Assembly: GCF_900113695.1 (NCBI RefSeq)
Contig: NZ_FOQH01000004.1
Span: 496,001 to 560,000 of the forward strand
Direction of reading: 5' to 3'
Source: Albimonas pacifica
GTDB lineage: Bacteria > Pseudomonadota > Alphaproteobacteria > Rhodobacterales > Rhodobacteraceae
DNA length: 64,000 bases
A model generated the notes under the pieces. The model worked only from the letters and a program-made list of their open reading frames with translations, did no database searches and was not told where the DNA came from. This document shows, one piece after another, positions 49,085 through 58,520 of the stretch (within the stretch, counting starts at the first letter, position 1; every line of letters starts with the position of its first letter). A program made the position numbers and the translations under genes.

Positions 49085-50065
49085 TCACTCCCCGACGGGG
49101 ATGCCGGCCTCCTCGTAGTAGCGCAGCGCGCCGGGGTGGTAGGGCATGGCGTTGGCCGGGGCCATCGCCTGCGCATCGGCCAGCCCGAAGGCGCCGAAGC
49201 TGGCCTTCAGGTCGTCCTTGTGCTCGGCGATCGCCTTGGTCATCGCGTAGACCAGGTCCTCGTCCACATCGGCGTTGACCATCAGCACCCAGGGGATCGA
49301 GACGATGTTCGCCGGCTTCTTCAGCCCGGGGATCGAGTCGTTGGCCTTCATCGCGATGATCGCGCCCTCGGGCAGGAACGCCTTGAAGGCCTTCACCCCC
49401 TCCGGGCTGTCGTCGAGCGAGATGTACTGGAGGCCGCCGCGGTCCTGCAGCTTGACCTCGGCCTCCTTGCCCGCGCCGGCGTTCAGCGACACCAGCGCCA
49501 CGTCCACCAGCCCGTCGCCCAGCGCGTTGATGCCGGCCACGAAGCTTGCGACCGGGACCTGCTGGAAGTCGGAATACTCCATCCCGCCGTTCTTCAGCGA
49601 GCCCTCGATGTAGTAGGGGATGATGGTCGACGAGGTGTATTCCGAGGCGATCTTCAGATCGCCCGCCTTCGCCTTCAGGTCGGCGACGGTGTCCAGCCCC
49701 AGGTCCGCCGGCGCCATGATGCCGGTCCGCAGCGGGAACATCACGCCCACCAGGCGGATGTCGGGATGTTCGCGGTCGTAGTTTCCGGTCCCCTTGAAGG
49801 CGAACGAGGCCTCGACCGCGTTGGAGAAGCCGAAGTCGACCTCGCCCGCGTTCAGCAGGGGCATGTAGCCGACATAGGGCTGGGTGCGGGCGTTGATGCC
49901 GGCCTCGTTCGCCACCTTGGCGACCGCCTGGCCGGAGTTGTAGGCCAGCGAGCCCTGGGCCCCGGTGGCGATGGTCACCACCTGGGCCGAGGCCGCGCCG
50001 GCCGCGACGCTCAGGGTCAGGCCGGCCGCCATCCCCAGGATGCGGCGGGTCGGGTCGAGTTTCAT
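49085..50065 (-). CDS. TAXI-family TRAP transporter solute-binding protein
   Basis: 326 residues with a signal peptide (cleavage near AASAQVV). TAXI-family features are VTIATGAQGSLAYNSGQAVA, DFGFSNAVEASFAF and a C-terminal AMPYHPGALRYYEEAG. TAXI binding proteins deliver carboxylates to fused TRAP permeases, and this one lies 61 bp downstream of such a permease. Linkage to LigI suggests pyrone dicarboxylate or a related aromatic acid as ligand; this is inference. Confidence 0.93.
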   Translation of the reverse strand: MKLDPTRRILGMAAGLTLSVAAGAASAQVVTIATGAQGSLAYNSGQAVAKVANEAGINARTQPYVGYMPLLNAGEVDFGFSNAVEASFAFKGTGNYDREHPDIRLVGVMFPLRTGIMAPADLGLDTVADLKAKAGDLKIASEYTSSTIIPYYIEGSLKNGGMEYSDFQQVPVASFVAGINALGDGLVDVALVSLNAGAGKEAEVKLQDRGGLQYISLDDSPEGVKAFKAFLPEGAIIAMKANDSIPGLKKPANIVSIPWVLMVNADVDEDLVYAMTKAIAEHKDDLKASFGAFGLADAQAMAPANAMPYHPGALRYYEEAGIPVGE

Positions 50066-50126
50066 GGTCGTGTCCTCCCTTTCTTTTTCAGGATCGGCGC
50101 CTCCCCGCGCCGAGGTCTCTCGGTGG

Positions 50127-52037
50127 TCAGGCGGTCCTCCGCCGTCGGGCCGTCACGGTCAGGCCGCCCAGCGCCAGCACGCTCGCGGCGGCGGCGGCGG
50201 CGTGCACCAGGTCGGAGATCGGCAGGAAGCCCAGCGGCAGGGACAGCGCGCCCAAGACCAGCAGCAGGCCGCGCAGGGCCGGGTTCAGCCGTCGCCCGGC
50301 GAAGCCGACCACCGCGGCGGTCACCGCCAGGATGCCGGCGGCGGCCAGGCAGAAGACCAGCAGGCTCTCGGTCCAGGTCCCCTCCATCAGCAGGGCGGGC
50401 GAGGCGACGAAGACGAAGGGCAGGATGAAGCTGGCCCAGCCGATGCGCATCGCCGCGACGCCGGTGGCCAGCGGGTCGGCCTTGGTGATCGTGGCCGCCG
50501 CGAAGGCCGCCAGCGCGACCGGGGGCGTGATCATCGACATCATCCCGAAGTAGAGGATGAAGAGATGCGCCGCGATCGGCGTTACCCCCGCTTCGACCAG
50601 CGAGGGCGCGACCAGGGCCGCCAGCAGCACGTAGACGCCCGAGGTCGGCATCCCCATGCCCAGCACGATGCAGATGATCGCCGAGATGCCCAGCAGCAGG
50701 ATCACGTTCGAGCCCACCGCGTCGACCAGCGCCAGCGTCAGCGCGAAGCCGAGGCCGGTGACGTTCAGCACCCCGATGACGAAGCCGGCGGCGGCCACCA
50801 CCAGGATCAGGTTGACCATCTGCACGCCGGTGTCGACGAAGACCCGGCCCAGCGCGGGCAGGGTCAGGCGCTCGCCCCGGTAGCCGCGCAGGAAGCCCAC
50901 CGCGACGATCGCCACCGAGGACAGGAGCGCGCTGTCCTCGGGGTCCATGCGCCACCAGAACAGGGCGACCAGCAGCAGGCCGAAGGGGATCGCGAAGTGC
51001 CAGCCGTCGGCGAGCACCTGGCGGGCCGAGCGGCCTTCGACCCCGCCGCCCTGGATGCCGTCGCGTCCGGCGATCAGGTCGACCTGCACGAAGACCGAGA
51101 CGTAGTAGAGGATCGCCGGCAGCAGCGCCGCGGCGGCGACGGCGAGGTAGTTCACCTCCAGGAACTCGGCCATCAGGAAGGCGGCCGCGCCCATGATCGG
51201 CGGCGTCAGCTGGCCGCCGGTCGAGGCCACCGCCTCGATCGCGCCCGCATCCTTGTCCCGGTAGCCGGCGCGCTGCATCAGCGGGATGGTGACGATCCCG
51301 GTCGTGACCACGTTCGACACCGCCGAGCCGGAGATCGAGCCGAACAGCGCCGAGCCCATCACCGCGATCTTCGCGGGCCCCCCGCGCGAGCGCCCGGTCG
51401 CCGCCATGGCGAGGTCGGTGAAGAACGCCCCGCCGCCCGCCGCGAACAGCAGCTGGCCGAAGAACACGAACAGCAGCACCACGATCGTGCCCACCGCCAG
51501 CGGGGTCGAGAACACGGCGTTCGGGTCGAAGCCCACGTATTCCACCAGGCGCTGGGGCGACATCTCCTTGCCCGCCAGGCGGCCCGGGACCAGGTCGGCG
51601 AACAGCGCGTAGACCAGGAAGGCCGCGACGATGCCGAACAGCATCCAGCCGGCGCGGCGGCGCACGCCCTCCATCACCGCGACGGTGACCACGGCGCCGA
51701 TGACGGTGATCTGCCAGGGGCGGTAGAACTGCTCCTTCAGCAGCCACTTGAAGTCCGCCGCCGCGTAGATGAGGACCGCGAAGGCGGCGAGCGCCAGCGC
51801 GCCGTCGATCCAGCCCACGCGGGTCTTGGCCTCGCCCTTCGGGCCGTAGAGCAGGAAGGCCATGGCCAGCGCCAGGGCCAGCTGGAAGGCCATGTATTGC
51901 TGGGTCAGGATGGCGACGCCCAGGCGGGTGGGCGCCTCGAGGTTCCAGGCGATGTTGGCCACGCACATCAGCGTCGCCATCGCCGCCACGGCCATGCCGC
52001 GCGGCGTGAACCCGGGGATGCCGCCGCCTTCGCTCAT
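50127..52037 (-). CDS. TRAP transporter fused permease (4TM/12TM)
   Basis: 636-residue fused DctQM-type permease of TAXI systems. The N-terminal 130 residues carry the four-helix DctQ-like part. The DctM-like part has GSALFGSISGSAVSNVVTTG, AIEAVASTGGQLTPPIMGAAAFLMAE, GMGMPTSGVYVLLAAL and MMSMITPPVALAAF. Its ATG overlaps the ligI stop by 4 bp, so permease synthesis is coupled to LigI. The open frame extends to 52850 but only as a shadow of ligI. Confidence 0.95.
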   Translation of the reverse strand: MSEGGGIPGFTPRGMAVAAMATLMCVANIAWNLEAPTRLGVAILTQQYMAFQLALALAMAFLLYGPKGEAKTRVGWIDGALALAAFAVLIYAAADFKWLLKEQFYRPWQITVIGAVVTVAVMEGVRRRAGWMLFGIVAAFLVYALFADLVPGRLAGKEMSPQRLVEYVGFDPNAVFSTPLAVGTIVVLLFVFFGQLLFAAGGGAFFTDLAMAATGRSRGGPAKIAVMGSALFGSISGSAVSNVVTTGIVTIPLMQRAGYRDKDAGAIEAVASTGGQLTPPIMGAAAFLMAEFLEVNYLAVAAAALLPAILYYVSVFVQVDLIAGRDGIQGGGVEGRSARQVLADGWHFAIPFGLLLVALFWWRMDPEDSALLSSVAIVAVGFLRGYRGERLTLPALGRVFVDTGVQMVNLILVVAAAGFVIGVLNVTGLGFALTLALVDAVGSNVILLLGISAIICIVLGMGMPTSGVYVLLAALVAPSLVEAGVTPIAAHLFILYFGMMSMITPPVALAAFAAATITKADPLATGVAAMRIGWASFILPFVFVASPALLMEGTWTESLLVFCLAAAGILAVTAAVVGFAGRRLNPALRGLLLVLGALSLPLGFLPISDLVHAAAAAASVLALGGLTVTARRRRTA

Positions 52038-52930
52038 CGCCCGCCCTCCGCGGTTTCCCCGGGCCAGTAGAGGCGCATGGGATTGTCCACCAGCAGCTTG
52101 CGCTGCAGCTCCGCCGTGGGCGCGATGCGCGGGATCACGTCGACCAGCGCGCCGTCGTCGGGCATGTGGCTGCGCATGTTGGGATGCGGCCAGTCCGTGC
52201 CCCACAGCACCCGGTCGGGAAAGCGCTCGACCAGCGTCCGGCCGAAGGGGACCACGTCGTCGTAGGGCGGACCGGCGACGGTCAGCCGCTCGGGGCAGGA
52301 GACCTTGATCCAGGCGTCGGGCCGGCCCTCCATGAAGGCGAGCACCCGGGCGAAGCTCGGGCCGCCGACCCCCTCGGCCACGTCGGGGCGGCCCATGTGG
52401 TCGACCACCAGCACGCCGGGGATCTTCGACAGGAACGGCTCCAGGTCGGCGAGCTCGTGGGCCTCGAAATAGACCACCACGTGCCAGCCCAGCGCTTCGA
52501 TCCGTTCGGCCGTGCGGGCGTAGCGCTCCAGCGGGGCGTTCCCCACCAGCCGCTTGAGGAAATTGAAGCGCACGCCGCGGACGCCGGCGGCGTGCAGCGC
52601 CTCCAGCTCGGCGTCGGCGACGTCCATGTCCACGATCGCGACGCCGCGGGCGCGGCCGGGGCCGGCGTCCAGCAGGGCGTCGACCATGGCGGCGTTGTCC
52701 TTGCCGTGGCAGGTCGCCTGCACGATGACGTTGCGCGCGAAGCCCAGGTGGTCGCGCAGGGCGAACAGCCGCTCCTTCGGGGCGTCGACGGGGGTGTACT
52801 TGCGCTCCGGCGCGAAGGGGAATTTCGCGGCCGGGCCGAAGATGTGGCAATGCGCGTCGACCGCGCCGACGGGGGGGCGGAACTCCGGAACCTTCGGGGC
52901 CGGGTGGAATTCGAGGTGGTCTTCGCTCAT
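52034..52930 (-). CDS. ligI: 2-pyrone-4,6-dicarboxylate lactonase (amidohydrolase)
   Basis: 298-residue amidohydrolase-superfamily lactonase that opens 2-pyrone-4,6-dicarboxylate to 4-oxalomesaconate/4-carboxy-2-hydroxymuconate. It tracks known LigI along its length: GAVDAHCHIFGP, LFALRDHLGFARNVIVQATCHG, GVRGVRFNFLKRLV, VVVYFEAHEL, VVDHMGRPDV, VLWGTDWPHPNM and LLVDNPMRLYW. ATG 52930 is the family start. It heads an operon with a TAXI TRAP system and is divergent from a LysR gene. Its product feeds GalD/GalB/GalC encoded 10 kb away. Confidence 0.94.
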   Translation of the reverse strand: MSEDHLEFHPAPKVPEFRPPVGAVDAHCHIFGPAAKFPFAPERKYTPVDAPKERLFALRDHLGFARNVIVQATCHGKDNAAMVDALLDAGPGRARGVAIVDMDVADAELEALHAAGVRGVRFNFLKRLVGNAPLERYARTAERIEALGWHVVVYFEAHELADLEPFLSKIPGVLVVDHMGRPDVAEGVGGPSFARVLAFMEGRPDAWIKVSCPERLTVAGPPYDDVVPFGRTLVERFPDRVLWGTDWPHPNMRSHMPDDGALVDVIPRIAPTAELQRKLLVDNPMRLYWPGETAEGGR

Positions 52931-53041
52931 GCGCTGTCCGCGCGGCGCAACCCTGCGCCGGACCTCGCGGGCCCGGCGGCGGACGCCGCGGCGTCGCCTC
53001 CCTGTCTGAGTTCTTCTCGTTGAAGGAAGGCTAGAAAGCGC

Positions 53042-53062
53042 ATCGACATTTTGCAAATTGAT
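53042..53062. promoter_or_regulatory. Dyad ATCGACATTTTGCAAATTGAT, candidate LysR operator
   Basis: An imperfect palindrome in the 183-bp ligI/LysR divergent region, AT-rich in a GC-rich context, with ATTTTGCAAAT at its centre. It is followed by TGATGTTGTTTCTGATCTACATCA, itself an imperfect dyad. Confidence 0.55.
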
Positions 53063-53113
53063 GTTGTTTCTGATCTACATCATTCCGGTGAATGTTGGCG
53101 CCAGGAGGGAGCC

Positions 53114-54082
53114 ATGCTGAAGACCTTCGACATGAACCTGTTCCTGGTCTTCCACGTGTTGATGGAGGAGCGCAGCGTCACCCGCGCCGGCGACCGCCTG
53201 GGACGCACGCAGTCCGCGATCTCGAACGCGCTCAAGCGCCTGCGCCTGCGCTTCGACGATCCGCTGTTCGTGCGGACCCCCGACGGCCTCGCCCCCACGC
53301 CCCGCGCCGAGGAGCTGCATCGCGACGTCGAGCGCCTGATCGGCTTCGGCGAGACCTGCCTGGAGCGCGCCTCCGAGTTCGATCCGATGACCTCGACCCG
53401 GGTGTTCCGGCTGGGCGCGCCCGACCGGCTGGGCCTGCCGGTGTTCCTGCCCTTCCTCGAGACCATGCGCCGCCTCGCGCCCGGGCTCGAGTTCGACATC
53501 CGCGCCACCGACCAGGACCACGCCCTGCGGCTGGTCGAGAGCCAGGAGATCGACGCCGCCCTGGGCACCTTCGCCAGCCTGCCCTCGGTGGTGAACCGGC
53601 GCGGTCTCTACGAGGAGAAGCTGGTCTGCCTGGTCCGACCCGGCCATCCAGTGACCCAGCCGCCGCAGCCGGTCGACCTGCACCGGCTCCTGGACTTCCA
53701 CCACGTCGTCGTGCGTTCAGGCGGCGCGCGCATCGCGGTGTTCGACGCCAACCTCGAGCGCCTGGGACTGGAGCGCAAGCTGGCCGCGGCGCTGGGCAGC
53801 TTCACGCTGGTTCCCAGCCTGCTGCGCGACAGCGACCTGGTCGGGGTCTTCACCATGCGCACGGCGACCTACATGGCGGAGAATTACGGCCTGGTGACGC
53901 TGCCCCTGCCCATCGAGATCGAACCGATCCCGCATGGGTTGATCTGGCACCGGCGCATGGACGCCGATCGGGGGCATGCGTGGGTGCGCGAACAGCTGCT
54001 GGCCCATTGCGCCGGCCCCTCGATCGACCCGGTCGAGCCGCCGACCGGATCGCCGCGCGCCCGTCGCCTCGACCCCGCATGA
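53114..54082 (+). CDS. LysR-family regulator (NodD/LeuO-like)
   Basis: 322-residue LysR-type regulator. The N-terminal winged helix begins MLKTFDMNLFLVFHVLMEER and has RTQSAISNALKRLRLRFDDPLFVR, the subgroup with LFVRTPDGLAPTPRA. The effector domain has RVFRLGAPDRLGLPVFLPFL. AGGAGG precedes ATG 53114. It is divergent from ligI and likely regulates the ligI-TRAP operon, perhaps with pyrone dicarboxylate as inducer. It ends right before the IS21 relic. Confidence 0.92.
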   Translation: MLKTFDMNLFLVFHVLMEERSVTRAGDRLGRTQSAISNALKRLRLRFDDPLFVRTPDGLAPTPRAEELHRDVERLIGFGETCLERASEFDPMTSTRVFRLGAPDRLGLPVFLPFLETMRRLAPGLEFDIRATDQDHALRLVESQEIDAALGTFASLPSVVNRRGLYEEKLVCLVRPGHPVTQPPQPVDLHRLLDFHHVVVRSGGARIAVFDANLERLGLERKLAAALGSFTLVPSLLRDSDLVGVFTMRTATYMAENYGLVTLPLPIEIEPIPHGLIWHRRMDADRGHAWVREQLLAHCAGPSIDPVEPPTGSPRARRLDPA

Positions 54083-54089
54083 CGCCTCG

Positions 54090-54830
54090 TCGTCGCGTGA
54101 CCGAAAAAGCTCCGTCGCTGGAGCCTGCCGCCGCCCGGCCGCCCTGGCGCAGCTCGATATGCCCGCCGCGGCCATGTTTCCAGTCCGCGACTGGCGCGTA
54201 TGAGGCGGGTTTGACCCGAGAGTGGCGCGGCACGCCTGCTGGAACCGGCTGACGAAGCTGCGCTCCCGGCCGGTGAAGATCGCCTCCGCCGTGGTCATCG
54301 CTCGGCGGGCGATTGTGCTCCTGCAAGGCGGCCGATCCGCTTCGTCGCCGTCGATCCCGCGTCCGCAGGACTCGCCGAAGACGGCGAACACCTTGTCGCG
54401 GGCGTCGAGCGCAATCCGCCTCGCATCTGGCGGGGCTGGGCCGCTCGAGCGTCACCTGGCCGTGGCGGAGCCGGACATGTCCGACCTCAACCGTGTCGCG
54501 GCGCCCTCGATCAGCGCGCACGCGCGGCGCCAGTCGGCTGCGCAGCCGCGCACGGCGTCGCCGCCGCCGTCACGACCGAGCCCGTGCAGCTCCGCGAAGA
54601 TCCGCGTCCGCGTCCGCCGCTCACGGTTCGGCCGCACCGCATTCGCGGCGGCGAGGATGGCCGTATCGCCCCACCGGGGGCCGATCTTCGGATGGGGCTC
54701 GAAGCTCTGCTCCAGAGCGAACCCCGTTTCGTCCGAGCGGATCGCCTCGCGCACTGGCTTCCGGGACGCCCGCGGCGCCCGGAACATCGCCTCGAACCAT
54801 GTCCCTGGACGAACGACGCGCCTGTCTCCG
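54090..54830 (-). pseudogene. istA: Decayed IS21-family transposase istA
   Basis: Fragments of an IstA transposase can be followed on the minus strand across shifting frames. In order these are EPHPKIGP and RTRTRIFAELHGLGRDGGGDAVR with AADWRR (54787-54480), TVEVGHVRLRHGQ (near 54490-54450), DKVFAVFGESCGRGI (near 54400), TTAEAIFTGRER with FVSRFQQACRATL (near 54300-54230) and ASYAPVADWKHGRG (near 54200-54140). Intact IstA has the same series, including the DKAFAFFGG-type and ASGWEKGQVEN-type blocks. Several frameshifts and an internal loss of the FVPLSFAPGEAYQ-type block are evident. No istB is found; the sequence below 54090 is the LysR gene. Ends of the element cannot be placed. Confidence 0.75.
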
Positions 54831-55560
54831 CCACCAGGATCCAGACGCCGGCCCCGAGCGATCGCGAAGGCATTCTGGAGCCTAGTTCCGGGGGGGCGAC
54901 GGGACGCCGATCAGAGTGGATTGCACCGAACGGATCGCCTCCGTCGCCAAGCTCAAGTCGCAGCGTGACATCCTGAAAACGGGTCGCCATTGGCGCGCCA
55001 TGGGTCCGCGCGGCAATGGCGACGCGGTCTTCGCGCGGGAAACGACATGCCGTTCGTCTTCATCGCGAGCCGAACCCCTCCGTCACGACATCGACTCGGA
55101 TGTCTCATGGGCGCTGGCGACGGACAGCATCCAGATCGCGGCCCCCGGCGGGGCGACGGCCATGCGGGGACGACGTCCGCCCCCGTGGGCTCCGCGCGAG
55201 GCGTCGCCCGGGACCTGCGCCGCCGCAAGAGCATGGGCGACGTCGTCCCGCCCGGCGCGACGCCGACCGAGATGCCGGCGGCGGCGCTCGGCGTGGATGG
55301 CCCGCCGGCTGCGGGTCCCGACCTGCATCCATCCGCCGGAGTCGACGCTGGGGGCGTCTCCGCGCGCGTGCGCCGCGTGGCCTGGCCCGACGGCGGCCAT
55401 GTCGCCGGCCGCGCGATCGACATGGCGGTCGGACTGAACGCATGGCGTGACGGCCGGGCGCGCTCGCCCATCTGCGAGCCTGCCGAAGGATCCGGTGGAC
55501 TCGCCGGGGCGATACGACGATGCGCGAGGCAGGACCCGAGCGCGCAGGCCGAACAACGCG
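54831..55560. other. 730-bp region without a recognisable gene
   Basis: Open frames on both strands are Arg/Pro-rich and show no family motif. The segment lies between the istA relic and the beta-lactamase gene and may be further decayed mobile or coding DNA. I see no terminator, RNA gene or repeat that explains it. Confidence 0.5.
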
Positions 55561-56427
55561 CTACGGCCTCCTGGACACGACCTCGGCGATCGTCGCGCCT
55601 ATGGACGCGATCGCCGCGTTGCGCGCGTCCATCGAGGCGTCGGTCTCCGTGATGAAGACGACGGCGATCAGCGGGGCGCGGTTCGGCGGCCACAGGACCG
55701 CGACGATGCCGCGCGTGCCGTGCCCGCCCGCTCCGGTCCGATCCCCGACGCGCCAGTCGGCGGGCAAGCCGGCCCTCAGCAGCGGTCCGCCGACCTCGTT
55801 GCCGACGAGCCATTCGACGAGCTGCGCGCGCGAACCGTCCGAAAGGGCGTCGCCCAGGACGAGGGTCTCGAAGGTCGCCGCCATCGCCGCCGGCGTGCTG
55901 GTGTCGCGCGGATCGCCCGGCGCGCCCTCGTTGAGGCTCGGTTCGCGGCGGTCGAGGCGGGTGACGTCGTCGCCCAGCCCACGGGCGAGGCGTGCGACGG
56001 CAGGCGGACCGCCGAGAGCGTCGATGATCATGTTCGCGGCCGTGTTGTCGCTGGTGCTCATCGTGGCCTCGCACAGGGCATGAAGGCTCATCTCGCCCCC
56101 CACCCGACGCTCGGTGACCGGCGCGTAGCTCAGGAGGTCGCTCTGCCGGATCGCGACGGTCCGCCGGGGGTCGATCGCGCCGGCATCCGCGCGCGACAGC
56201 AACGCGGCGCAGGCGAGAACCTTGAACGTGCTTGCCATCGGAAACCGTTCGTCGGCGCGATGCTCCCAGCGATCGCCGCGGCCCGTGTCGTGGATCGACA
56301 GCCCGACGCGGGCGCCGAGATCGGCCTCGATCCGGCGGACCGTGTCGAGGATCGGATCGCCCTCGGCATGCGCGAGGTCGGCGGAGGCGAGCGCGAACAG
56401 CATGAAAAGCGCGGTGAGGATCTTCAT
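55561..56427 (-). CDS. Class A beta-lactamase with RTG motif
   Basis: 288-residue exported serine beta-lactamase. The signal peptide ends near ADLAHAEGD. Active-site motifs fall at the expected spacing with a constant offset of 4 from Ambler numbers: S66-TFK (Ambler 70-73), S126-DN (130-132), E162 with N166 (166, 170) and R230-TG (234-236), followed by Arg239 (Ambler 244). Arg at Ambler 234 in place of Lys is the mark of carbenicillinase-like (CARB/PSE) enzymes. ATG 56427 overlaps the peptidase gene by 4 bp. The periplasmic product would hydrolyse penicillins; its spectrum is not readable. Confidence 0.94.
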   Translation of the reverse strand: MKILTALFMLFALASADLAHAEGDPILDTVRRIEADLGARVGLSIHDTGRGDRWEHRADERFPMASTFKVLACAALLSRADAGAIDPRRTVAIRQSDLLSYAPVTERRVGGEMSLHALCEATMSTSDNTAANMIIDALGGPPAVARLARGLGDDVTRLDRREPSLNEGAPGDPRDTSTPAAMAATFETLVLGDALSDGSRAQLVEWLVGNEVGGPLLRAGLPADWRVGDRTGAGGHGTRGIVAVLWPPNRAPLIAVVFITETDASMDARNAAIASIGATIAEVVSRRP

Positions 56428-58511
56428 CTTGCGTCCTGACTTGAGATGCGGGCCTGGCGCGGCCAACCGACCGCGAGGCCGGTCCAGCGGGCGGCGAACG
56501 TCCACATGTCGGCGTAGAGGGCGATGGTCCTGTCATGGGGCAGGCCCGCTCCGTGACCGGCGCGGCTCTCGACGCGGACGAGGCGAGGCTTCGGACCAAG
56601 GTCGCTCGCCTGCAGCGCCGCGACATACTTGAACGTGTGCCCGGGGACGACGCGGTCGTCGCCGTCGGCGGTGGTCGCCAGGATCGCCGGATAGTCCGCG
56701 CCCGGGCGGATGTTGTGGTAGGGCGAGTAGCTGAGGAGGCTGGCGAAGTGCCTCTCCTCTTCGGGACTGCCGAAATCGCCGGCCCACAGCATCCCGCCGG
56801 TGAAGCGGTGATAACGCAGCATGTCCATGACGCCGACTCCGGGCAGCGCCGCCGCGAAGAGGTCCGGCCGCTGGTTGACGACGGCGCCGACGAGGAGACC
56901 GCCGTTGGACTCGCCGTGGATCGCGAGCCCGTCCTGCGGGGCGATCCCCTCGGCCTTGAGGAACTCGGCGGCGGCGATGAAGTCGTCGAACGCGTTCTGG
57001 CGGTTCTCGAACTGCCCCGCCCGATGCCAGGCCCGGCCATACTCGCCGCCGCCGCGGATGTTGGCGGTGGCGACGGCGCCGCCCTGTTCGATCCACGCCA
57101 TGTGCGCGGGGTTGTAGACCGGGATCATGCTGATCCCGAAGCCGCCGTAGCCGGTGAGCAGGGTCGGCGTCGGGCCCGTCGCGTCCCGCCGCCGGACGAT
57201 GAAGACCGGCACGCGGGCGCCGTCCTTCGACGTGACGAAGCGCTGCTCGACCGCGATCCGCTCGCGGTCGACGCGCAGCTCCGGCTCGGCCCAGATCTCG
57301 AGCCTGTCGGCGGCCACATCGTAGCGGCAGACCGTGATCGGGGTGTCGAAGCTCGAAAACAGGAAGAAGGCATGGGTGTCGGCGGCCCGGCCCTGGAAGC
57401 CGCCGGCGCTGCCGATGCCGGGCAGCTGCACCACGCCGTCAGGCGTTCCGTCGGGCGCGAAGCGGCGCAGCTCCGTTTGGGCGTCGACGAGGCAGGTCGC
57501 CAGGATGCGGCCCCCGATGAGCGCCGCGCTGGTGAGGACGGCCGCATCCTCGGCGACGATCTGCCTGGGGCTCGGCTGCGGATCGTCGAGGTCGAGCGTG
57601 ACGATCCGGCGACGCTCGGCCGCGTCGCTGGTCACGAGAAGGAGCCGCGCTCCCTCGCTGCCGATCACCGACCACTCGGCATCGAACCCTGTCACGACAG
57701 GGCGCACGATCCAGTCGGGATCCGTGAGGTCCACCACGGCGAGCGCGTTCACGCCGGGCCCCGGCGTGGTCGTGATGACGAGGAATCGCCCGTCGTCGGT
57801 CCGGTCGGCGAGATTGAGCGCGAAGGGGTGCTCGGCATCCGCGTGGACGAGGCGATCCGCGGACTGGTCGGCGCCGAGGCGATGGAACCAGACCGCGTGA
57901 CCGGAAAGGCCGGCCGGGTCGGCCGCTCCGCCGGCGGGTTCGGGGTAGCGCGAATAGAAGAAGCCGGAACCGTCCGCCGCCCAGGCGATCAGGGTGAAGC
58001 GCGCCCACCGGACCTCGTCGGCCAGCACGGCGCCGTCGCAGACGTCGACGACCCTGATCGTCCGCCAGTCCGTTCCGCTGTCCTGGACCCCGAGGGCGAC
58101 GAAGCGACCGTCATCCGATGGGGCCCATTCGCCGAGCGCGACGGACCCGTCGTCGGACCAGCGGTTCGGGTCGAACAGGGTTCGGTCACGCCCGCCCTCC
58201 CTCACGATCAGCGACGGCTGGTCGTCCGCCCCGGACCGGCGCGTGAAGAAGAGGCGATCTCCGCGCCCGATCGGGGCGCCGAGCTGTTCAAAGTCGAGCG
58301 CCGCGGCGAGACGCTCGGCGAAAACCGCGCGGCCGGGCAAGGCCGCGAGGCAGGCTTCGGTCACGGCGTTCTGCGCCGCGATCCAGTCTGCGACCCGCGG
58401 ATCATCGCGCATGTCGCTCTCGAGCCAGCGGTATGGGTCGCTGACCCGGCGCCCGAAATGCTCCTCGACGACGTCGATCGCCTCGGTGACGGGATAGGTG
58501 GGGGATGGCAT
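56424..58511 (-). CDS. Prolyl oligopeptidase (S9A) family serine peptidase
   Basis: 695 residues, the normal length for cytosolic prolyl oligopeptidase. An N-terminal seven-bladed propeller (EEHFGRRVSDPYRWLE at the start) covers a C-terminal alpha/beta hydrolase. The catalytic triad is Ser535 in GESNGG, Asp618 in DGDDRVVPGH and His653 in RAGHGAG; TGYGGFGISM and ANIRGGGEYG are family blocks. There is no signal peptide. It lies 9 bp after ridA and overlaps the beta-lactamase gene by 4 bp (ATGA), giving a coupled ridA-peptidase-bla order. Confidence 0.95.
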   Translation of the reverse strand: MPSPTYPVTEAIDVVEEHFGRRVSDPYRWLESDMRDDPRVADWIAAQNAVTEACLAALPGRAVFAERLAAALDFEQLGAPIGRGDRLFFTRRSGADDQPSLIVREGGRDRTLFDPNRWSDDGSVALGEWAPSDDGRFVALGVQDSGTDWRTIRVVDVCDGAVLADEVRWARFTLIAWAADGSGFFYSRYPEPAGGAADPAGLSGHAVWFHRLGADQSADRLVHADAEHPFALNLADRTDDGRFLVITTTPGPGVNALAVVDLTDPDWIVRPVVTGFDAEWSVIGSEGARLLLVTSDAAERRRIVTLDLDDPQPSPRQIVAEDAAVLTSAALIGGRILATCLVDAQTELRRFAPDGTPDGVVQLPGIGSAGGFQGRAADTHAFFLFSSFDTPITVCRYDVAADRLEIWAEPELRVDRERIAVEQRFVTSKDGARVPVFIVRRRDATGPTPTLLTGYGGFGISMIPVYNPAHMAWIEQGGAVATANIRGGGEYGRAWHRAGQFENRQNAFDDFIAAAEFLKAEGIAPQDGLAIHGESNGGLLVGAVVNQRPDLFAAALPGVGVMDMLRYHRFTGGMLWAGDFGSPEEERHFASLLSYSPYHNIRPGADYPAILATTADGDDRVVPGHTFKYVAALQASDLGPKPRLVRVESRAGHGAGLPHDRTIALYADMWTFAARWTGLAVGWPRQARISSQDAR

Positions 58512-58520
58512 CGGGCGCGA

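Noticed and set aside
54990-55652. Plus-strand frame of 220 codons and overlapping minus-strand frames
   Set aside because: Arg/Pro/Ala-rich with no family resemblance, and it runs antisense into the beta-lactamase gene. Treated as non-coding.
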